Shown: positions 1 to 8,198 of the stretch, in pieces
Position numbering within the stretch: the stretch's first letter is position 1
Layout: every line of letters starts with the position of its first letter
Assembly: GCA_002499905.1 (NCBI GenBank)
Contig: DANP01000019.1
Coordinates: 56,869-120,868 of the forward strand
DNA length: 64,000 nt
Reading direction: 5' to 3'
Source: Methanolinea sp. UBA277
GTDB lineage: Archaea > Halobacteriota > Methanomicrobia > Methanomicrobiales > Methanospirillaceae
The notes under the pieces: model-generated
The model's database searches: none
Seen by the model: the letters and a program-made list of their open reading frames with translations, nothing else
Told to the model about the DNA's origin: nothing
Translations under genes and position numbers: made by a program

Positions 1-901
1 CGTTGTCTTTCAGATCGAATACATTCAGGGTGGTATAGTAGGTACCCACCATGTATCCCCCGCAGGTGTGGACGATCCCCTTCGGCGGACCTGTAGACCC
101 GGAGGTATAGAGGATAAAGAGGGGGTCTTCCGAATCCATGACCTCGGGCTCGCACTCAGCAGGAACCCCCTCCATCATCTCGTAGAAGTCGATTTCCATC
201 TCTTTGTGGAGTTCGACCGGCGCCTCGATTTCACGAGACAGGACTACCACTTTATCGACGCTGGGTGCGTTGATGATGGCCTCCTCGACAATGGTCTTTA
301 ACGGAATGGTCTTTCCCCGGCGTATCGCCACGTCCGCGGTGATGACGATCTTTGCCTCCGCATCCTTGATGCGCATGTTCAGGGCATTTACCCCGAAACC
401 TCCGAAAACGACACTGTGAATTGCACCGATACGGGCGCAGGCGAGCATGGCGATGACCTGCTCGGGAACGAGCGGCATGTAGATACAGACCCGGTCGCCC
501 TTCCCCACTCCGAGCCTCTTCAGCCCGTTTGCAAAACGGCAGACCTCGTGGTAGAGCTTCTTGTAGGTGAAGATACGCTCCTCACCCTCTTCACCACGCC
601 AGATGAGGGCTACCTTGTTCCTCCGATGGTCGAGTACATGCCGGTCAAGGCAGTTGCAGGTGATATTCAGCTTGGCGTTGACGTACCACTTGGCGTATGG
701 ATAGTCCCACTCAAGAACCGAATCCCACTTTTTGAACCAGTCAAGGTGGTTGGCCTGCTTCTCCCAGAAACCTGTCTTATCTGCGAGGAATTCCTTGTAG
801 GCCTCGGTATAATCCTTTGTCCACGCCTGCTGCTTGTACGACGGGTCGGGGATGTAAAATTTGTCATCCTCGACCAACGACACTTCAAATGATTCTGCCA
901 T
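1..901 (-). CDS. acs: Acetyl-CoA synthetase, N-terminal part (truncated by window edge)
   Basis: The minus-strand frame opens with an ATG at 901 and stays open to base 1, giving about 300 residues. The product activates acetate with ATP to acetyl-AMP and then acetyl-CoA in the cytoplasm. Diagnostic sequence includes a KWYVNAKLNITCNCLDRH-like N-terminal segment, the substrate-fold segment with IGAIHSVVFGGF, and the phosphate-binding A3 core YTSGSTGPPKG at about residues 262-272. A full Acs is about 650 residues, so the C-terminal adenylate and lysine regions lie outside the window. The start follows GGAGAAGGAG, a good ribosome-binding site 5-8 bases away. AMP-forming Acs is the best call; an acyl-CoA synthetase of another chain length is less likely. 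Confidence 0.95.
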   Translation of the reverse strand, partial: MAESFEVSLVEDDKFYIPDPSYKQQAWTKDYTEAYKEFLADKTGFWEKQANHLDWFKKWDSVLEWDYPYAKWYVNAKLNITCNCLDRHVLDHRRNKVALIWRGEEGEERIFTYKKLYHEVCRFANGLKRLGVGKGDRVCIYMPLVPEQVIAMLACARIGAIHSVVFGGFGVNALNMRIKDAEAKIVITADVAIRRGKTIPLKTIVEEAIINAPSVDKVVVLSREIEAPVELHKEMEIDFYEMMEGVPAECEPEVMDSEDPLFILYTSGSTGPPKGIVHTCGGYMVGTYYTTLNVFDLKDN

Positions 902-1401
902 GTTTGCTCCTTCTCCGTTTTACGACCATTTCTCCGGTTTACGATGGCCTGCACCCGGCATTGCTGGTGCAGGAGAGCTGATCATCCCGGCCCTGGCCAG
1001 GAGTCACGATCCTCTGAACTCATTTCTCCTCTACGAGAGTGTACGGGTAGTCTCCACTCCGGTTCCTGGAGGCAGGCTGTACGACCAGTCTGCCCCATGA
1101 TGGGGTACGGGGATAGATATTCCTCGCGAATCCCTCCTCGAATGTATTATAATGATTAATCATTATAATAATAAAACCTGCTGAAACGGATCAGGGAGTG
1201 ATTCCCGGGGTGAATGGACTCTTCCGCTTCAGGATGCCGCTGAAATGTTCCAGGCTTCCATCTTCCGGTATCCCCGGGAACCCGGTCCGGAGCGCGCCGG
1301 AACGGGAGTTCCCGAATGAAAAGAGATTTGAGAGGGAAAAGAAAATTGGAAAGCAATTGCAGGGAAAAAACATTAACATCCTCACAATCGAATAGGATTC
1401 T
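902..1401. promoter_or_regulatory. 500-base divergent acs/argC intergenic region
   Basis: I find no convincing gene in this stretch; the open frames inside lack ribosome-binding sites and family resemblance. Two features stand out. Next to the acs start, the 15-mer TTCTCCGTTTTACGA (911-925) is repeated with one mismatch at 930-944, a 19-base period. In the middle lies a long perfect palindrome, listed separately. The region probably carries the promoters of both acs and the arginine operon, but no clear box A can be assigned to argC. Confidence 0.5.
1145..1170. promoter_or_regulatory. 26-base perfect palindrome, operator-like
   Basis: The arm TATTATAATGATT is followed immediately by its exact reverse complement, so the whole element is a 26-base perfect palindrome of almost pure A/T in an otherwise G+C-rich sequence. 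It sits about 244 bases upstream of acs and 232 upstream of argC. The form suggests a dimeric regulator site or a pair of opposed TATA-like elements. No regulator can be named from the sequence. Confidence 0.6.
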
Positions 1402-2388
1402 ATGAAGATTGCGATCATCGGGGCCTCCGGCTATGCCGGTGGTGACCTGATCCGGCTGCTGCTTGCCCATTCTTCCGCAGAGGTGACCTGTGCCACCTCC
1501 CGCAAGCTGGCCGGAAAGCCTGTCGATTCGGTCCATCCCCACCTGAAGGGCTTTACCAGGCTCTGCTTCGAGAACCCATCCATCGATACCCTCGACGCCG
1601 ATCTCGCGTTCCTTGCCGTCCCGCATACCGCGGCCATGACCTATGCCGGTCCTCTGCTCGAACGGGGGATCAAAGTGGTAGATCTCTCGGCGGATTACCG
1701 CCTTCCGAAGGATACCTTTGAGAAGGTCTATGGGGTCCCGCATACCGATTATTTCGAGGCACCGTATGGTCTTCCCGAACTCCACCGGGACCAGTGCAGG
1801 GGCGCCGATTTCGTCTCCAACCCGGGATGCTTCCCCACCGGGGCGACCCTTGCCGCAGCCCCGCTCGCGACATTTGCGCATACCATCATCTATGATTCAA
1901 AGACCGGGGTTTCAGGAGCAGGGGACAACCCTTCGGCAGTGACCCACTACCCGAATGTTGGCGATAATGTCACTCCCTACAAGTGGACATCCCATCGCCA
2001 CCTGGCCGAGATGGAACTGGAGGCCGGGCGTCTGGGCTCAAAGGCAAAGGTCTACTTTACCCCCCACCTTGTCCCGGTAAACCGCGGGATCCTGACCACG
2101 GCACACATCCTCCTTGATGAGCCGATGAGCCAGGGTGAGGTTGAGCAGCTCTTCCAGCGGTACTACCAGGGGGAGCCCTTTATCAGGTACCAGATGCCGG
2201 TCCTGGCAGCAGTGAGAGGGAGCAACTTCTGTGACATCAGGGCAGAGATTGAGGGGGACCGGGTCGTGGTGGTCTCGGCAATCGACAACCTGGTGAAAGG
2301 CGCTTCGGGGCAGGCGATACAGAACATGAACATCATGTGCGGGTTTGATGAACGGGACGGCCTGATGAGCCCGGGATTACTGCCCTGA
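1402..2388 (+). CDS. argC: N-acetyl-gamma-glutamyl-phosphate reductase
   Basis: This cytoplasmic enzyme reduces N-acetylglutamyl phosphate to the semialdehyde with NADPH, the third step of arginine synthesis. The N terminus has the dinucleotide-binding IGASGYAGGDLIRLL, and the catalytic cysteine sits in SNPGCFPTGA (Cys143). The HRHLAEMELE and PHLVPVNRGI segments are typical of ArgC. At 328 residues it is close to the usual length. It heads an arg operon with a CBS protein, argJ and argB, all on the same strand with short gaps or overlaps. Confidence 0.96.
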   Translation: MKIAIIGASGYAGGDLIRLLLAHSSAEVTCATSRKLAGKPVDSVHPHLKGFTRLCFENPSIDTLDADLAFLAVPHTAAMTYAGPLLERGIKVVDLSADYRLPKDTFEKVYGVPHTDYFEAPYGLPELHRDQCRGADFVSNPGCFPTGATLAAAPLATFAHTIIYDSKTGVSGAGDNPSAVTHYPNVGDNVTPYKWTSHRHLAEMELEAGRLGSKAKVYFTPHLVPVNRGILTTAHILLDEPMSQGEVEQLFQRYYQGEPFIRYQMPVLAAVRGSNFCDIRAEIEGDRVVVVSAIDNLVKGASGQAIQNMNIMCGFDERDGLMSPGLLP

Positions 2389-2403
2389 AGAGAGGTGTAG
2401 AAG

Positions 2404-2877
2404 ATGAAAGTATCCGAGATAATGACCAGAAATCCGATTACAGTATCGGCAGACTCCCCTGTCCGGGAGGCTGCAGGACTCCTCAGGACCCACCATATCG
2501 GGGGACTCCCGGTTATGGAGGGGGACCGGATGGTGGGTATTGTTACCGAGTCTGATATCATCGCCCTCCTGGACACGGGAGAACTCTCCGGGGACCTCTG
2601 GCTCCCCTCTCCTCTCGAGGTCATTGAGGTGCCGGTCAGGGAGTTCATAAACTGGGAAAAGACCAAGGCGGCCCTGGCCAGCATCGGGGACAAACGGGTC
2701 CGGGAGATCATGAGTCACCCGTTGATTACCATCAGCGAGGATGCAGAAATCGAGGACGCCGCATCCCTGATGCTCTCCCACAAAATCGCCCGCCTGCCAG
2801 TCGTCAGGGACGGCCGTCTGACCGGCATAGTTGCCCGGGCCGATATCATCCGGGGAGTCGGTGGTTCATCCGGATAA
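2404..2877 (+). CDS. Two-CBS-domain protein
   Basis: The 157 residues are essentially a CBS pair. The first domain (about 1-60) starts MKVSEIMTRNPITVSADSPV and the second (about 95-155) contains VREIMSHPLITISEDAEIEDA. CBS pairs bind adenosyl ligands (AMP, ATP, SAM) and usually act as allosteric sensors. There is no enzyme domain attached. The gene lies between argC and argJ, 15 bases after argC, with GAGAGGTGTAGAAG as ribosome-binding region, so it is presumably co-transcribed with arginine genes. Whether it regulates the pathway is inference only. Confidence 0.9.
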   Translation: MKVSEIMTRNPITVSADSPVREAAGLLRTHHIGGLPVMEGDRMVGIVTESDIIALLDTGELSGDLWLPSPLEVIEVPVREFINWEKTKAALASIGDKRVREIMSHPLITISEDAEIEDAASLMLSHKIARLPVVRDGRLTGIVARADIIRGVGGSSG

Positions 2878-2890
2878 CAGGGGCATCAGC

Positions 2891-4042
2891 GTGAAAAGCA
2901 TCTGTGCAGTTGACGGTGTCAGTGCCTGGGGGATCAAGGAAGGGAAGTTCGGCCTTGCCCTGATCCGGGCAAGCGGTACGGCAGCGGGCGTCTTCACAGC
3001 AAACCTGGTGCGGGCACCTCCGGTCACCCTCATGGAGGAACTGATCCGTTCGGGCCATCTCGATGCGGTGATCGTGAATTCGGGCTGTGCCAATGCATAT
3101 ACCGGGGAGCGGGGCTACCAGGATGCCGTCCGGATGGGAGAGATTGCCGCCTCCGCCCTCGGTATCACCCCGGAATCGGTCGGGATAGCTTCCACCGGGG
3201 TGATCGGCCGCTACCTCGATCTTCCGCTGATCGGGGACCAGTGCCGGCGGGTAGCTCCACTCCTCTCCCGAAGCAGGGAGGCCGAAGAACGGGCAGCCCG
3301 CGCCATCATGACCACCGATCTCTTTGAGAAGCATGCCCTGGTCAGGGAAGACGGTTTTACCATCGGCGGTATCACCAAGGGGAGCGGGATGATAGCCCCG
3401 AATATGGGCACTATGCTTGCCTTCATCTACACTGATGCCGACATTCCTGGAGCGGCACTCAAAACTGCCCTGAAACAAGCGGCGGACCGGAGTTTCAACC
3501 GGGTCGTGGTGGACGGGGATACGAGCACCAATGACATCGCTCTCTGCACGGCGACCGCTCATGCAGGAGCTGTTGATGCCGGAGCGTTTTCCCGGGCTCT
3601 CGAGGAATGTTGTCGGAAGCTGGCCATCCAGATCGCCACTGACGGGGAAGGGGCGACCAAGCTTTTGGAAGTCACCGTCAGGGAAGCGCCGTCAGAAGAG
3701 GACGCTGCAGTGGTTGCCCGGACCATCGTTTCCTCCCCCCTTGTGAAGACCGCGGTATATGGCGAAGACCCGAACTGGGGACGGGTCATCGCCGCGGCGG
3801 GACGGGCAGGGGTCCGGTTTGACCCGGATGCGACGGATCTCTGGATCAGTGACGGAACAATCAGGCTCCCGCTGGTGACGGACGGCCGCATTGTTGTCGA
3901 CCTTGCCGCTGCCAAACAGGCGATGCACGGGAAGAAAGTTATCTTTGAGCTCGATCTCCATGCCGGAACAGAAACGGCTACGGCATGGGGATGCGATCTC
4001 ACTGAGAAGTACGTGGAGATTAACGGGAGGTATACAACATGA
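2891..4042 (+). CDS. argJ: Glutamate N-acetyltransferase (ornithine acetyltransferase)
   Basis: ArgJ moves the acetyl group from acetylornithine to glutamate, making the arginine pathway cyclic; some homologues also accept acetyl-CoA. The family signature KGSGMIAPNMGTMLAF is present; Thr174 (counted from the start chosen here) would be the autocleavage site and nucleophile of the beta chain. I chose the GTG at 2891 because AGGGG lies seven bases before it and the family usually begins just before the KSICAVDGV-like segment. In-frame TTG 2831 and GTG 2861 are alternatives that would overlap the CBS gene. The stop overlaps the argB start (ATGA). Confidence 0.93.
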   Translation: MKSICAVDGVSAWGIKEGKFGLALIRASGTAAGVFTANLVRAPPVTLMEELIRSGHLDAVIVNSGCANAYTGERGYQDAVRMGEIAASALGITPESVGIASTGVIGRYLDLPLIGDQCRRVAPLLSRSREAEERAARAIMTTDLFEKHALVREDGFTIGGITKGSGMIAPNMGTMLAFIYTDADIPGAALKTALKQAADRSFNRVVVDGDTSTNDIALCTATAHAGAVDAGAFSRALEECCRKLAIQIATDGEGATKLLEVTVREAPSEEDAAVVARTIVSSPLVKTAVYGEDPNWGRVIAAAGRAGVRFDPDATDLWISDGTIRLPLVTDGRIVVDLAAAKQAMHGKKVIFELDLHAGTETATAWGCDLTEKYVEINGRYTT

Positions 4043-4911
4043 AGCGGGAAGAGGTGCTGACCGAAGCACTGCCGTATATCCAGAAGTTCCACGGCAAGAC
4101 CATGGTCATCAAGCTCGGAGGCCATGCGATGGTCGATACGGCTATCCTCGAGACGGCAATCAGCGACGTCGTGCTGCTCGAGCTGGTGGGGATCCGGGTG
4201 GTGCTGGTGCACGGTGGAGGACCTGAGATCACGGAGAAGATGAAGGCCATGGGCAAGAAGCCCAAGTTCGTGTCCGGGCTCCGTATCACCGATGAGGAAA
4301 CCCTGGAGATTGCCCAGATGGTCCTGGTCGGCAAGATCAACAGCAACATTGTCTCCCTGATCGCCAGGTGCGGGGGCAAAGCGGTCGGTATATCAGGAAA
4401 CGACGGCAGTCTCATTGTTGCGCGTCGCATGACTCCCCAGAAGGTACACATTGAGGGAAAGGAAGAGGAGGTCGACCTCGGCCATGTGGGGGAGATCGAG
4501 GAAATCAACCCTGCCATGCTCCATACCCTCCTTGATAACCGCTATATCCCGGTCGTCGCCCCGCTGGCCATTGACCGGAACGGCCAGAGCCTGAACATCA
4601 ATGCAGATTCGGCTGCAGGGGAGATCGCCAGTGCACTCAACGCCTACAAGCTCATCAACATGACCGATGTGGACGGGATCATGGACCGGGAACGGGTCAT
4701 GGTCTATCACCGGATGCCGGCATCTGAGGCGGAAGGCCTCATCGCGAGGGGCGTGGTCGGTGAAGGCATGATCCCCAAGGTATCCTCAATCGTACGTGCA
4801 GTCAAAGCCGGGGTCGCCTACGGCCATGTCATCAACGGAAACAAACCCCACAACCTTCTCCTCGAAATGTTTACCGATGAGGGTGTGGGGACCATGATCT
4901 ATCGCGACTGA
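4039..4911 (+). CDS. argB: Acetylglutamate kinase
   Basis: This amino-acid kinase phosphorylates N-acetylglutamate, the second step of arginine synthesis. Visible motifs are IKLGGHAMVD, LVHGGGPEI and the C-terminal nucleotide-binding segment VGEGMIPKVSS with INGNKPHNLLLEMFTDEGVGTMI. The 290 residues fit the family. The ATGA overlap with argJ indicates translational coupling. ArgB is commonly the arginine-feedback point, but feedback sensitivity cannot be judged from this sequence alone. Confidence 0.96.
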   Translation: MKREEVLTEALPYIQKFHGKTMVIKLGGHAMVDTAILETAISDVVLLELVGIRVVLVHGGGPEITEKMKAMGKKPKFVSGLRITDEETLEIAQMVLVGKINSNIVSLIARCGGKAVGISGNDGSLIVARRMTPQKVHIEGKEEEVDLGHVGEIEEINPAMLHTLLDNRYIPVVAPLAIDRNGQSLNINADSAAGEIASALNAYKLINMTDVDGIMDRERVMVYHRMPASEAEGLIARGVVGEGMIPKVSSIVRAVKAGVAYGHVINGNKPHNLLLEMFTDEGVGTMIYRD

Positions 4912-4923
4912 TCAGGGGACAAC

Positions 4924-6087
4924 ATGACCGGAAAGGACAGAAGATACCAGCAGGGATTCTACGTGCTGGTGCTCCTCCTCCTTTCCCTCATCATCTCTCC
5001 GGTTGCCGCACAGGAATCCCCTGCTCCCCCCTCATTCCGGAACCTATCAGCCGATACGGAACCCGGGTTTTTTCCGGTCCTGGTGCAGGATGGAAAACCG
5101 GTAATCTACTTCTTCTTCAACCGGAACTGCGGCGAATGTCTCAAAACCCTCCCCTTCATTGAGGAGTTCGAAGCCGGTCACCCTGAAGCGGTGGTGATCT
5201 ACATCGATGTCATGGAAAGCGATGAGAATCTCGCCCTCTTCAAGGCGTTCAAGGATTATTACGGTGCAAGTTTCGTCCCGGTCCCGTCCGTCTTCGTAGG
5301 AAACCTCACCCTCTCGGGGACGGAAGAGATCACCGGAGGTCTCGGGGACGCGGTCAACGGAACACTCACCGTACTCCCTACGCCGGCCCCGCCTTCCAGC
5401 GTTTCGGATGGAGCAGAACTCACCCTTCCTCTGGTCATTGCCTCAGCGCTGGTGGACGGAATCAATCCCTGCGCCTTCTCGGTGCTGATCTTTCTCCTGG
5501 TCACTATCGTGTCGCTTGAATCACGGAGAAAAATGCTTGCCGTGGGATTGGTCTTCATCAGTGCCGTGTTCACCTTCTACTTCCTCTCCGGCCTCGGCAT
5601 GTTCGCCCTCATCCAGTCGGCAGGAATCTCCCGGCTGATCGCAGTAATCGCCGCGGTCATCGCCCTTGCTGCAGGAGTGATCAGCATCCTTTCTGTGCTC
5701 GGGAAAGGGAGCGGGCAGTCGATCCTCTCCATACCGGAATCGAAGAAAGGGATCATCAACCGGTACATCAGAAAGGCTTCATTGCCGGCAGCTTTCGTCG
5801 TCGGGATCCTGGTGGGAATGTTCGAGCTCCCCTGCACCGGAGGGATATACCTAGCCATTCTCTCCCTCCTCTCCAACCGGATGACCGCAGTGGAGGGGAT
5901 CCCCTATCTCCTTGTCTATAATTTCTTCTTTGTCCTGCCCCTCATCGTTATTCTTGGAATATGCACCTATGGTATTCCGGTTGAGCGGCTGGAAGAATGG
6001 AGAACCGGGTCACGGAAAGCGGTCCGGGTAATCATGGGAGCGGTCATGATCTTCCTTGGTATCATCCTCCTCATGGAAGTCCTCTGA
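4924..6087 (+). CDS. Thioredoxin-like domain fused to CcdA/DsbD-type membrane domain
   Basis: A signal peptide (about residues 1-28, ending near SPVAAQ) is followed by a thioredoxin-like domain with the dithiol motif Cys69-Gly-Glu-Cys72. From about residue 165 come about six membrane segments of the CcdA type, with the conserved membrane cysteines in NPCAF (Cys183) and LPCTGG (Cys304). Such proteins carry electrons from cytoplasmic thioredoxin across the membrane to extracytoplasmic thiols. The order Trx-then-membrane is opposite to classical DsbD, in which the thioredoxin domain is C-terminal. It follows argB by 12 bases but has no obvious link to arginine synthesis. Confidence 0.88.
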   Translation: MTGKDRRYQQGFYVLVLLLLSLIISPVAAQESPAPPSFRNLSADTEPGFFPVLVQDGKPVIYFFFNRNCGECLKTLPFIEEFEAGHPEAVVIYIDVMESDENLALFKAFKDYYGASFVPVPSVFVGNLTLSGTEEITGGLGDAVNGTLTVLPTPAPPSSVSDGAELTLPLVIASALVDGINPCAFSVLIFLLVTIVSLESRRKMLAVGLVFISAVFTFYFLSGLGMFALIQSAGISRLIAVIAAVIALAAGVISILSVLGKGSGQSILSIPESKKGIINRYIRKASLPAAFVVGILVGMFELPCTGGIYLAILSLLSNRMTAVEGIPYLLVYNFFFVLPLIVILGICTYGIPVERLEEWRTGSRKAVRVIMGAVMIFLGIILLMEVL

Positions 6088-6092
6088 AGCGG

Positions 6093-6377
6093 TCAGGGGA
6101 GGTTCCCCTCTCCCGAACACTCCCGCTGGCGTTCCTCGCTCATCTCAATCAGTAGCTCAAAGACGTTTCGGACATAGACGGGGTTGATGTTCTTCTCGAC
6201 GGCGTAGTTGAAGGCGACTTCGAGCACCTCATGAGTCCGTTTCCGGTCATGTATCGGGAGCCCTTCGTTGATCTTTGCCTGCGCGATCTTCCCGGCAAGC
6301 TTCTGGCGTTCGGCGATGAGATCGATGATCTTCAGATCGATCCGGTTGATCTCCGCCCGCAAGGCTTCAATGGGCAT
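6093..6377 (-). CDS. Chorismate mutase (AroQ class)
   Basis: The 94 residues form a short all-helical protein with the AroQ pattern: MPIEALRAEINRIDLKIIDL, RQKLAGKIAQAKINEGLPI and HDRKRTHEVLE. It would convert chorismate to prephenate for phenylalanine and tyrosine. I start at the ATG at 6377, which matches family length; a longer frame to 6455 would add 26 unlikely residues. No strong ribosome-binding site is seen, and the T-rich segment GGTTTTTTATCC lies about 35 bases upstream, consistent with a short leader. Confidence 0.85.
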   Translation of the reverse strand: MPIEALRAEINRIDLKIIDLIAERQKLAGKIAQAKINEGLPIHDRKRTHEVLEVAFNYAVEKNINPVYVRNVFELLIEMSEERQRECSGEGNLP

Positions 6378-6473
6378 AGCATATAGTACCGGCACATCCG
6401 GGATAAAAAACCTCCCGGCCTGCTCCCACAAGACATATGGCGCTGCAACCCCCATAGAGTAGGAAGAACTTTC

Positions 6474-7094
6474 ATGCTTGAGCGAATCTCACGAAGGGAA
6501 CGGTTTGACCTGATCATGGCCTGGCTGGCGATTTCTGTCGCGTTCTCGCTGATCTTTCCGCGGGCGAACCTCTCCCAGTACCTGACAAGTCTGTCCCTCT
6601 CTATGCTCACCGTGGGCGTGGGATTTGTCCTCCACGAGCTTGCGCACAAGTTCACCGCCATGCACTACGGATACTGGGCCGAGTTCAGGAAGGACAACAT
6701 CATGCTGCTCGTCGCCGTGGTCCTCGCAGCCCTGGTGGGCGTGGTCTTTGCGGCCCCGGGTGCGACCATGATCTACGGCGCAGGGATCACCCGCGAGCAG
6801 AACGGAAAGATATCGGCGGCCGGGCCGCTCACCAATCTCCTGCTCTGCATCCCCTTTGCACTTGTGCTCCTGCTGTCAGGGTGGTTAGCACCGATCGGAG
6901 CAGGATGGAATCTTCTCTCGCTAATCGGCGTGGTCGGCCTCCAGGTCAATGCCATGATCGCTGCATTCAACATGCTCCCGGTCAGCGTGCTGGACGGGCG
7001 GAAGGTGCTGGCCTGGAATCCGGCGGTGTTTGTGGTGCTGATCGTGGCGGCGTTCGGCATCCTCATCGCCACCTTCTACCCAATCGTTCTGTAG
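6474..7094 (+). CDS. Minimal M50 (site-2) membrane metalloprotease
   Basis: The 206-residue protein is almost entirely hydrophobic, with about five or six membrane segments. The zinc motif HELAH is at residues 54-58, and the second M50 motif appears as NMLPVSVLDGRK near residue 165-175 (N-x2-P-x3-LDG). Both catalytic elements are intact, so intramembrane proteolysis is likely. There are no PDZ or CBS additions. The substrate is unknown. The gene is transcribed away from the chorismate mutase gene, with 96 bases between the two starts. Confidence 0.87.
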   Translation: MLERISRRERFDLIMAWLAISVAFSLIFPRANLSQYLTSLSLSMLTVGVGFVLHELAHKFTAMHYGYWAEFRKDNIMLLVAVVLAALVGVVFAAPGATMIYGAGITREQNGKISAAGPLTNLLLCIPFALVLLLSGWLAPIGAGWNLLSLIGVVGLQVNAMIAAFNMLPVSVLDGRKVLAWNPAVFVVLIVAAFGILIATFYPIVL

Positions 7095-7139
7095 AAGGAT
7101 ACCCCCCCTTCGTTTCTGTCATCAAAAAGCAAGGAATAA

Positions 7140-7194
7140 ATAGCAACTTAATCAAATAAATTTGTGTTAAATAAAATTTAATTGCGGTGAGTAT
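7140..7194 (+). promoter_or_regulatory. A/T-rich leader and promoter region of the cbi operon
   Basis: The 55 bases before cbiM are strongly A/T-rich and include AAATAAATTT as a possible box A and the inverted repeat TTAAAT-AAA-ATTTAA, which could be an operator. GCGGTGAGT just before the ATG serves as ribosome-binding site. A metal-responsive repressor site would make sense for a cobalt or nickel importer, but no known NikR-type consensus is recognisable. Confidence 0.4.
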
Positions 7195-7890
7195 ATGCAT
7201 ATCATGGAAGGATTTCTCCCGAGTCCCTGGTGGCAGTTCTGGTGGCTGGTGTCGCTGCCGTTCCTGGCACTGGGGTTGTATCAGCTGAGAAAGATCGTAC
7301 GCGAACGGAGAGAGGCTCTGCCCCTCCTGGCCGTGGCAGGCGCCTTCGTCTTTGTGCTCTCATCCCTGAAGCTCCCCTCGGTTACCGGGAGTTGCTCGCA
7401 TCCGACTGGAACCGGGCTCTCTGCGGTGCTTTTTGGGGGCTTTGTCACCTCGGTGCTGGCCCTCATCGTGCTCATCTACCAGGCGCTCCTGCTTGCGCAC
7501 GGCGGGATCACCACCATGGGAGCGAACGTCTTTTCCATGGGAGTCGCCGGACCGCTGGTGGCCTGGATCCTGTACAGGGCCGGAAAGCAGGTCAACCTGA
7601 ATACCTTCGTCAATATCTTTATTGCTGCCTTTATCGCCGACCTGTTCACCTACGTGGTCACCTCCTTCCAGCTGGCCCTGGCATTCCCGGCGGCAGAGGG
7701 CGGACTGCTCTCCTCGTTTGCCGCATTCATGGCCATCTTTGCCCTCACCCAGGTGCCGCTTGCCATTGTTGAAGGCGTGATCGTGGCGCTCACCTTCAAG
7801 TACATCATCGATGTCCGGCCCGATATCCTGGTGAAGCTCGACGTGCTCACCCAGAATACCCTGAACCGACTGAAGGAGGCGGCCGCATGA
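7195..7890 (+). CDS. cbiM: ECF cobalt/nickel transporter substrate subunit CbiM
   Basis: CbiM is the membrane subunit that binds Co2+ or Ni2+. It begins MHIMEGFLP, in which the N-terminal amino group and His2 are the known metal ligands of the family, so the start is well fixed. About seven hydrophobic segments follow, with GSCSHPTGTGL and LAHGGITTMGANVFSMGVAGP, which are diagnostic. It overlaps cbiN by four bases and leads a cbiM-cbiN-cbiQ-cbiO operon. Metal choice between Co and Ni cannot be settled from sequence; methanogens need both for corrinoids, F430 and hydrogenases. Confidence 0.96.
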   Translation: MHIMEGFLPSPWWQFWWLVSLPFLALGLYQLRKIVRERREALPLLAVAGAFVFVLSSLKLPSVTGSCSHPTGTGLSAVLFGGFVTSVLALIVLIYQALLLAHGGITTMGANVFSMGVAGPLVAWILYRAGKQVNLNTFVNIFIAAFIADLFTYVVTSFQLALAFPAAEGGLLSSFAAFMAIFALTQVPLAIVEGVIVALTFKYIIDVRPDILVKLDVLTQNTLNRLKEAAA

Positions 7891-8192
7891 AGTACAAGGC
7901 AGAGATCATCGCCGGAATCGTTATCGTGGTGTTCGTGGCCATCTTCATCTTCACCAACTCAGTCGTCCAGCAGAAGCTGGCCGAAGGCGAGGAATCCTGG
8001 GCAGGTGCCGATGCCCAGGCTGAGGAATTCATTTCGGAAACCGGGTACGAGCCCTGGTTCAGTCCGCTCTGGGAGCCTCCGAGCGGTGAGATTGAGAGTC
8101 TCTTCTTCTCGCTCCAGGCGGCAATCGGGGCCCTGATCATCGGGTACTTCTTCGGCTACTACGGAGCGAAACGGAAGAAGGGTACTGACTGA
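7887..8192 (+). CDS. cbiN: Cobalt transporter accessory subunit CbiN
   Basis: This 101-residue protein has two membrane helices, one at about 7-25 and one at about 75-92, separated by an extracytoplasmic loop with GADAQAEEFI and the conserved YEPWFSPLWEPPSGEIES. CbiN assists CbiM in metal loading. Order and overlap with cbiM are standard for Cbi-type ECF transporters. Confidence 0.94.
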   Translation: MKYKAEIIAGIVIVVFVAIFIFTNSVVQQKLAEGEESWAGADAQAEEFISETGYEPWFSPLWEPPSGEIESLFFSLQAAIGALIIGYFFGYYGAKRKKGTD

Positions 8193-8198
8193 GAGGAC

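Noticed and set aside
1191..1418. 75-residue frame in the acs-argC intergenic region
   Set aside because: No ribosome-binding site, overlaps the argC start and has no recognisable motif.
1156..1881. 241-residue frame on the minus strand over argC
   Set aside because: It lies opposite the certain argC gene, shows no family resemblance and has the Arg/Gly-rich composition of a shadow frame.
7095..7194. Cobalamin riboswitch before the cbi operon
   Set aside because: Only 100 bases are available, mostly A/T, without the B12-box or the stems of that riboswitch, which is essentially bacterial.
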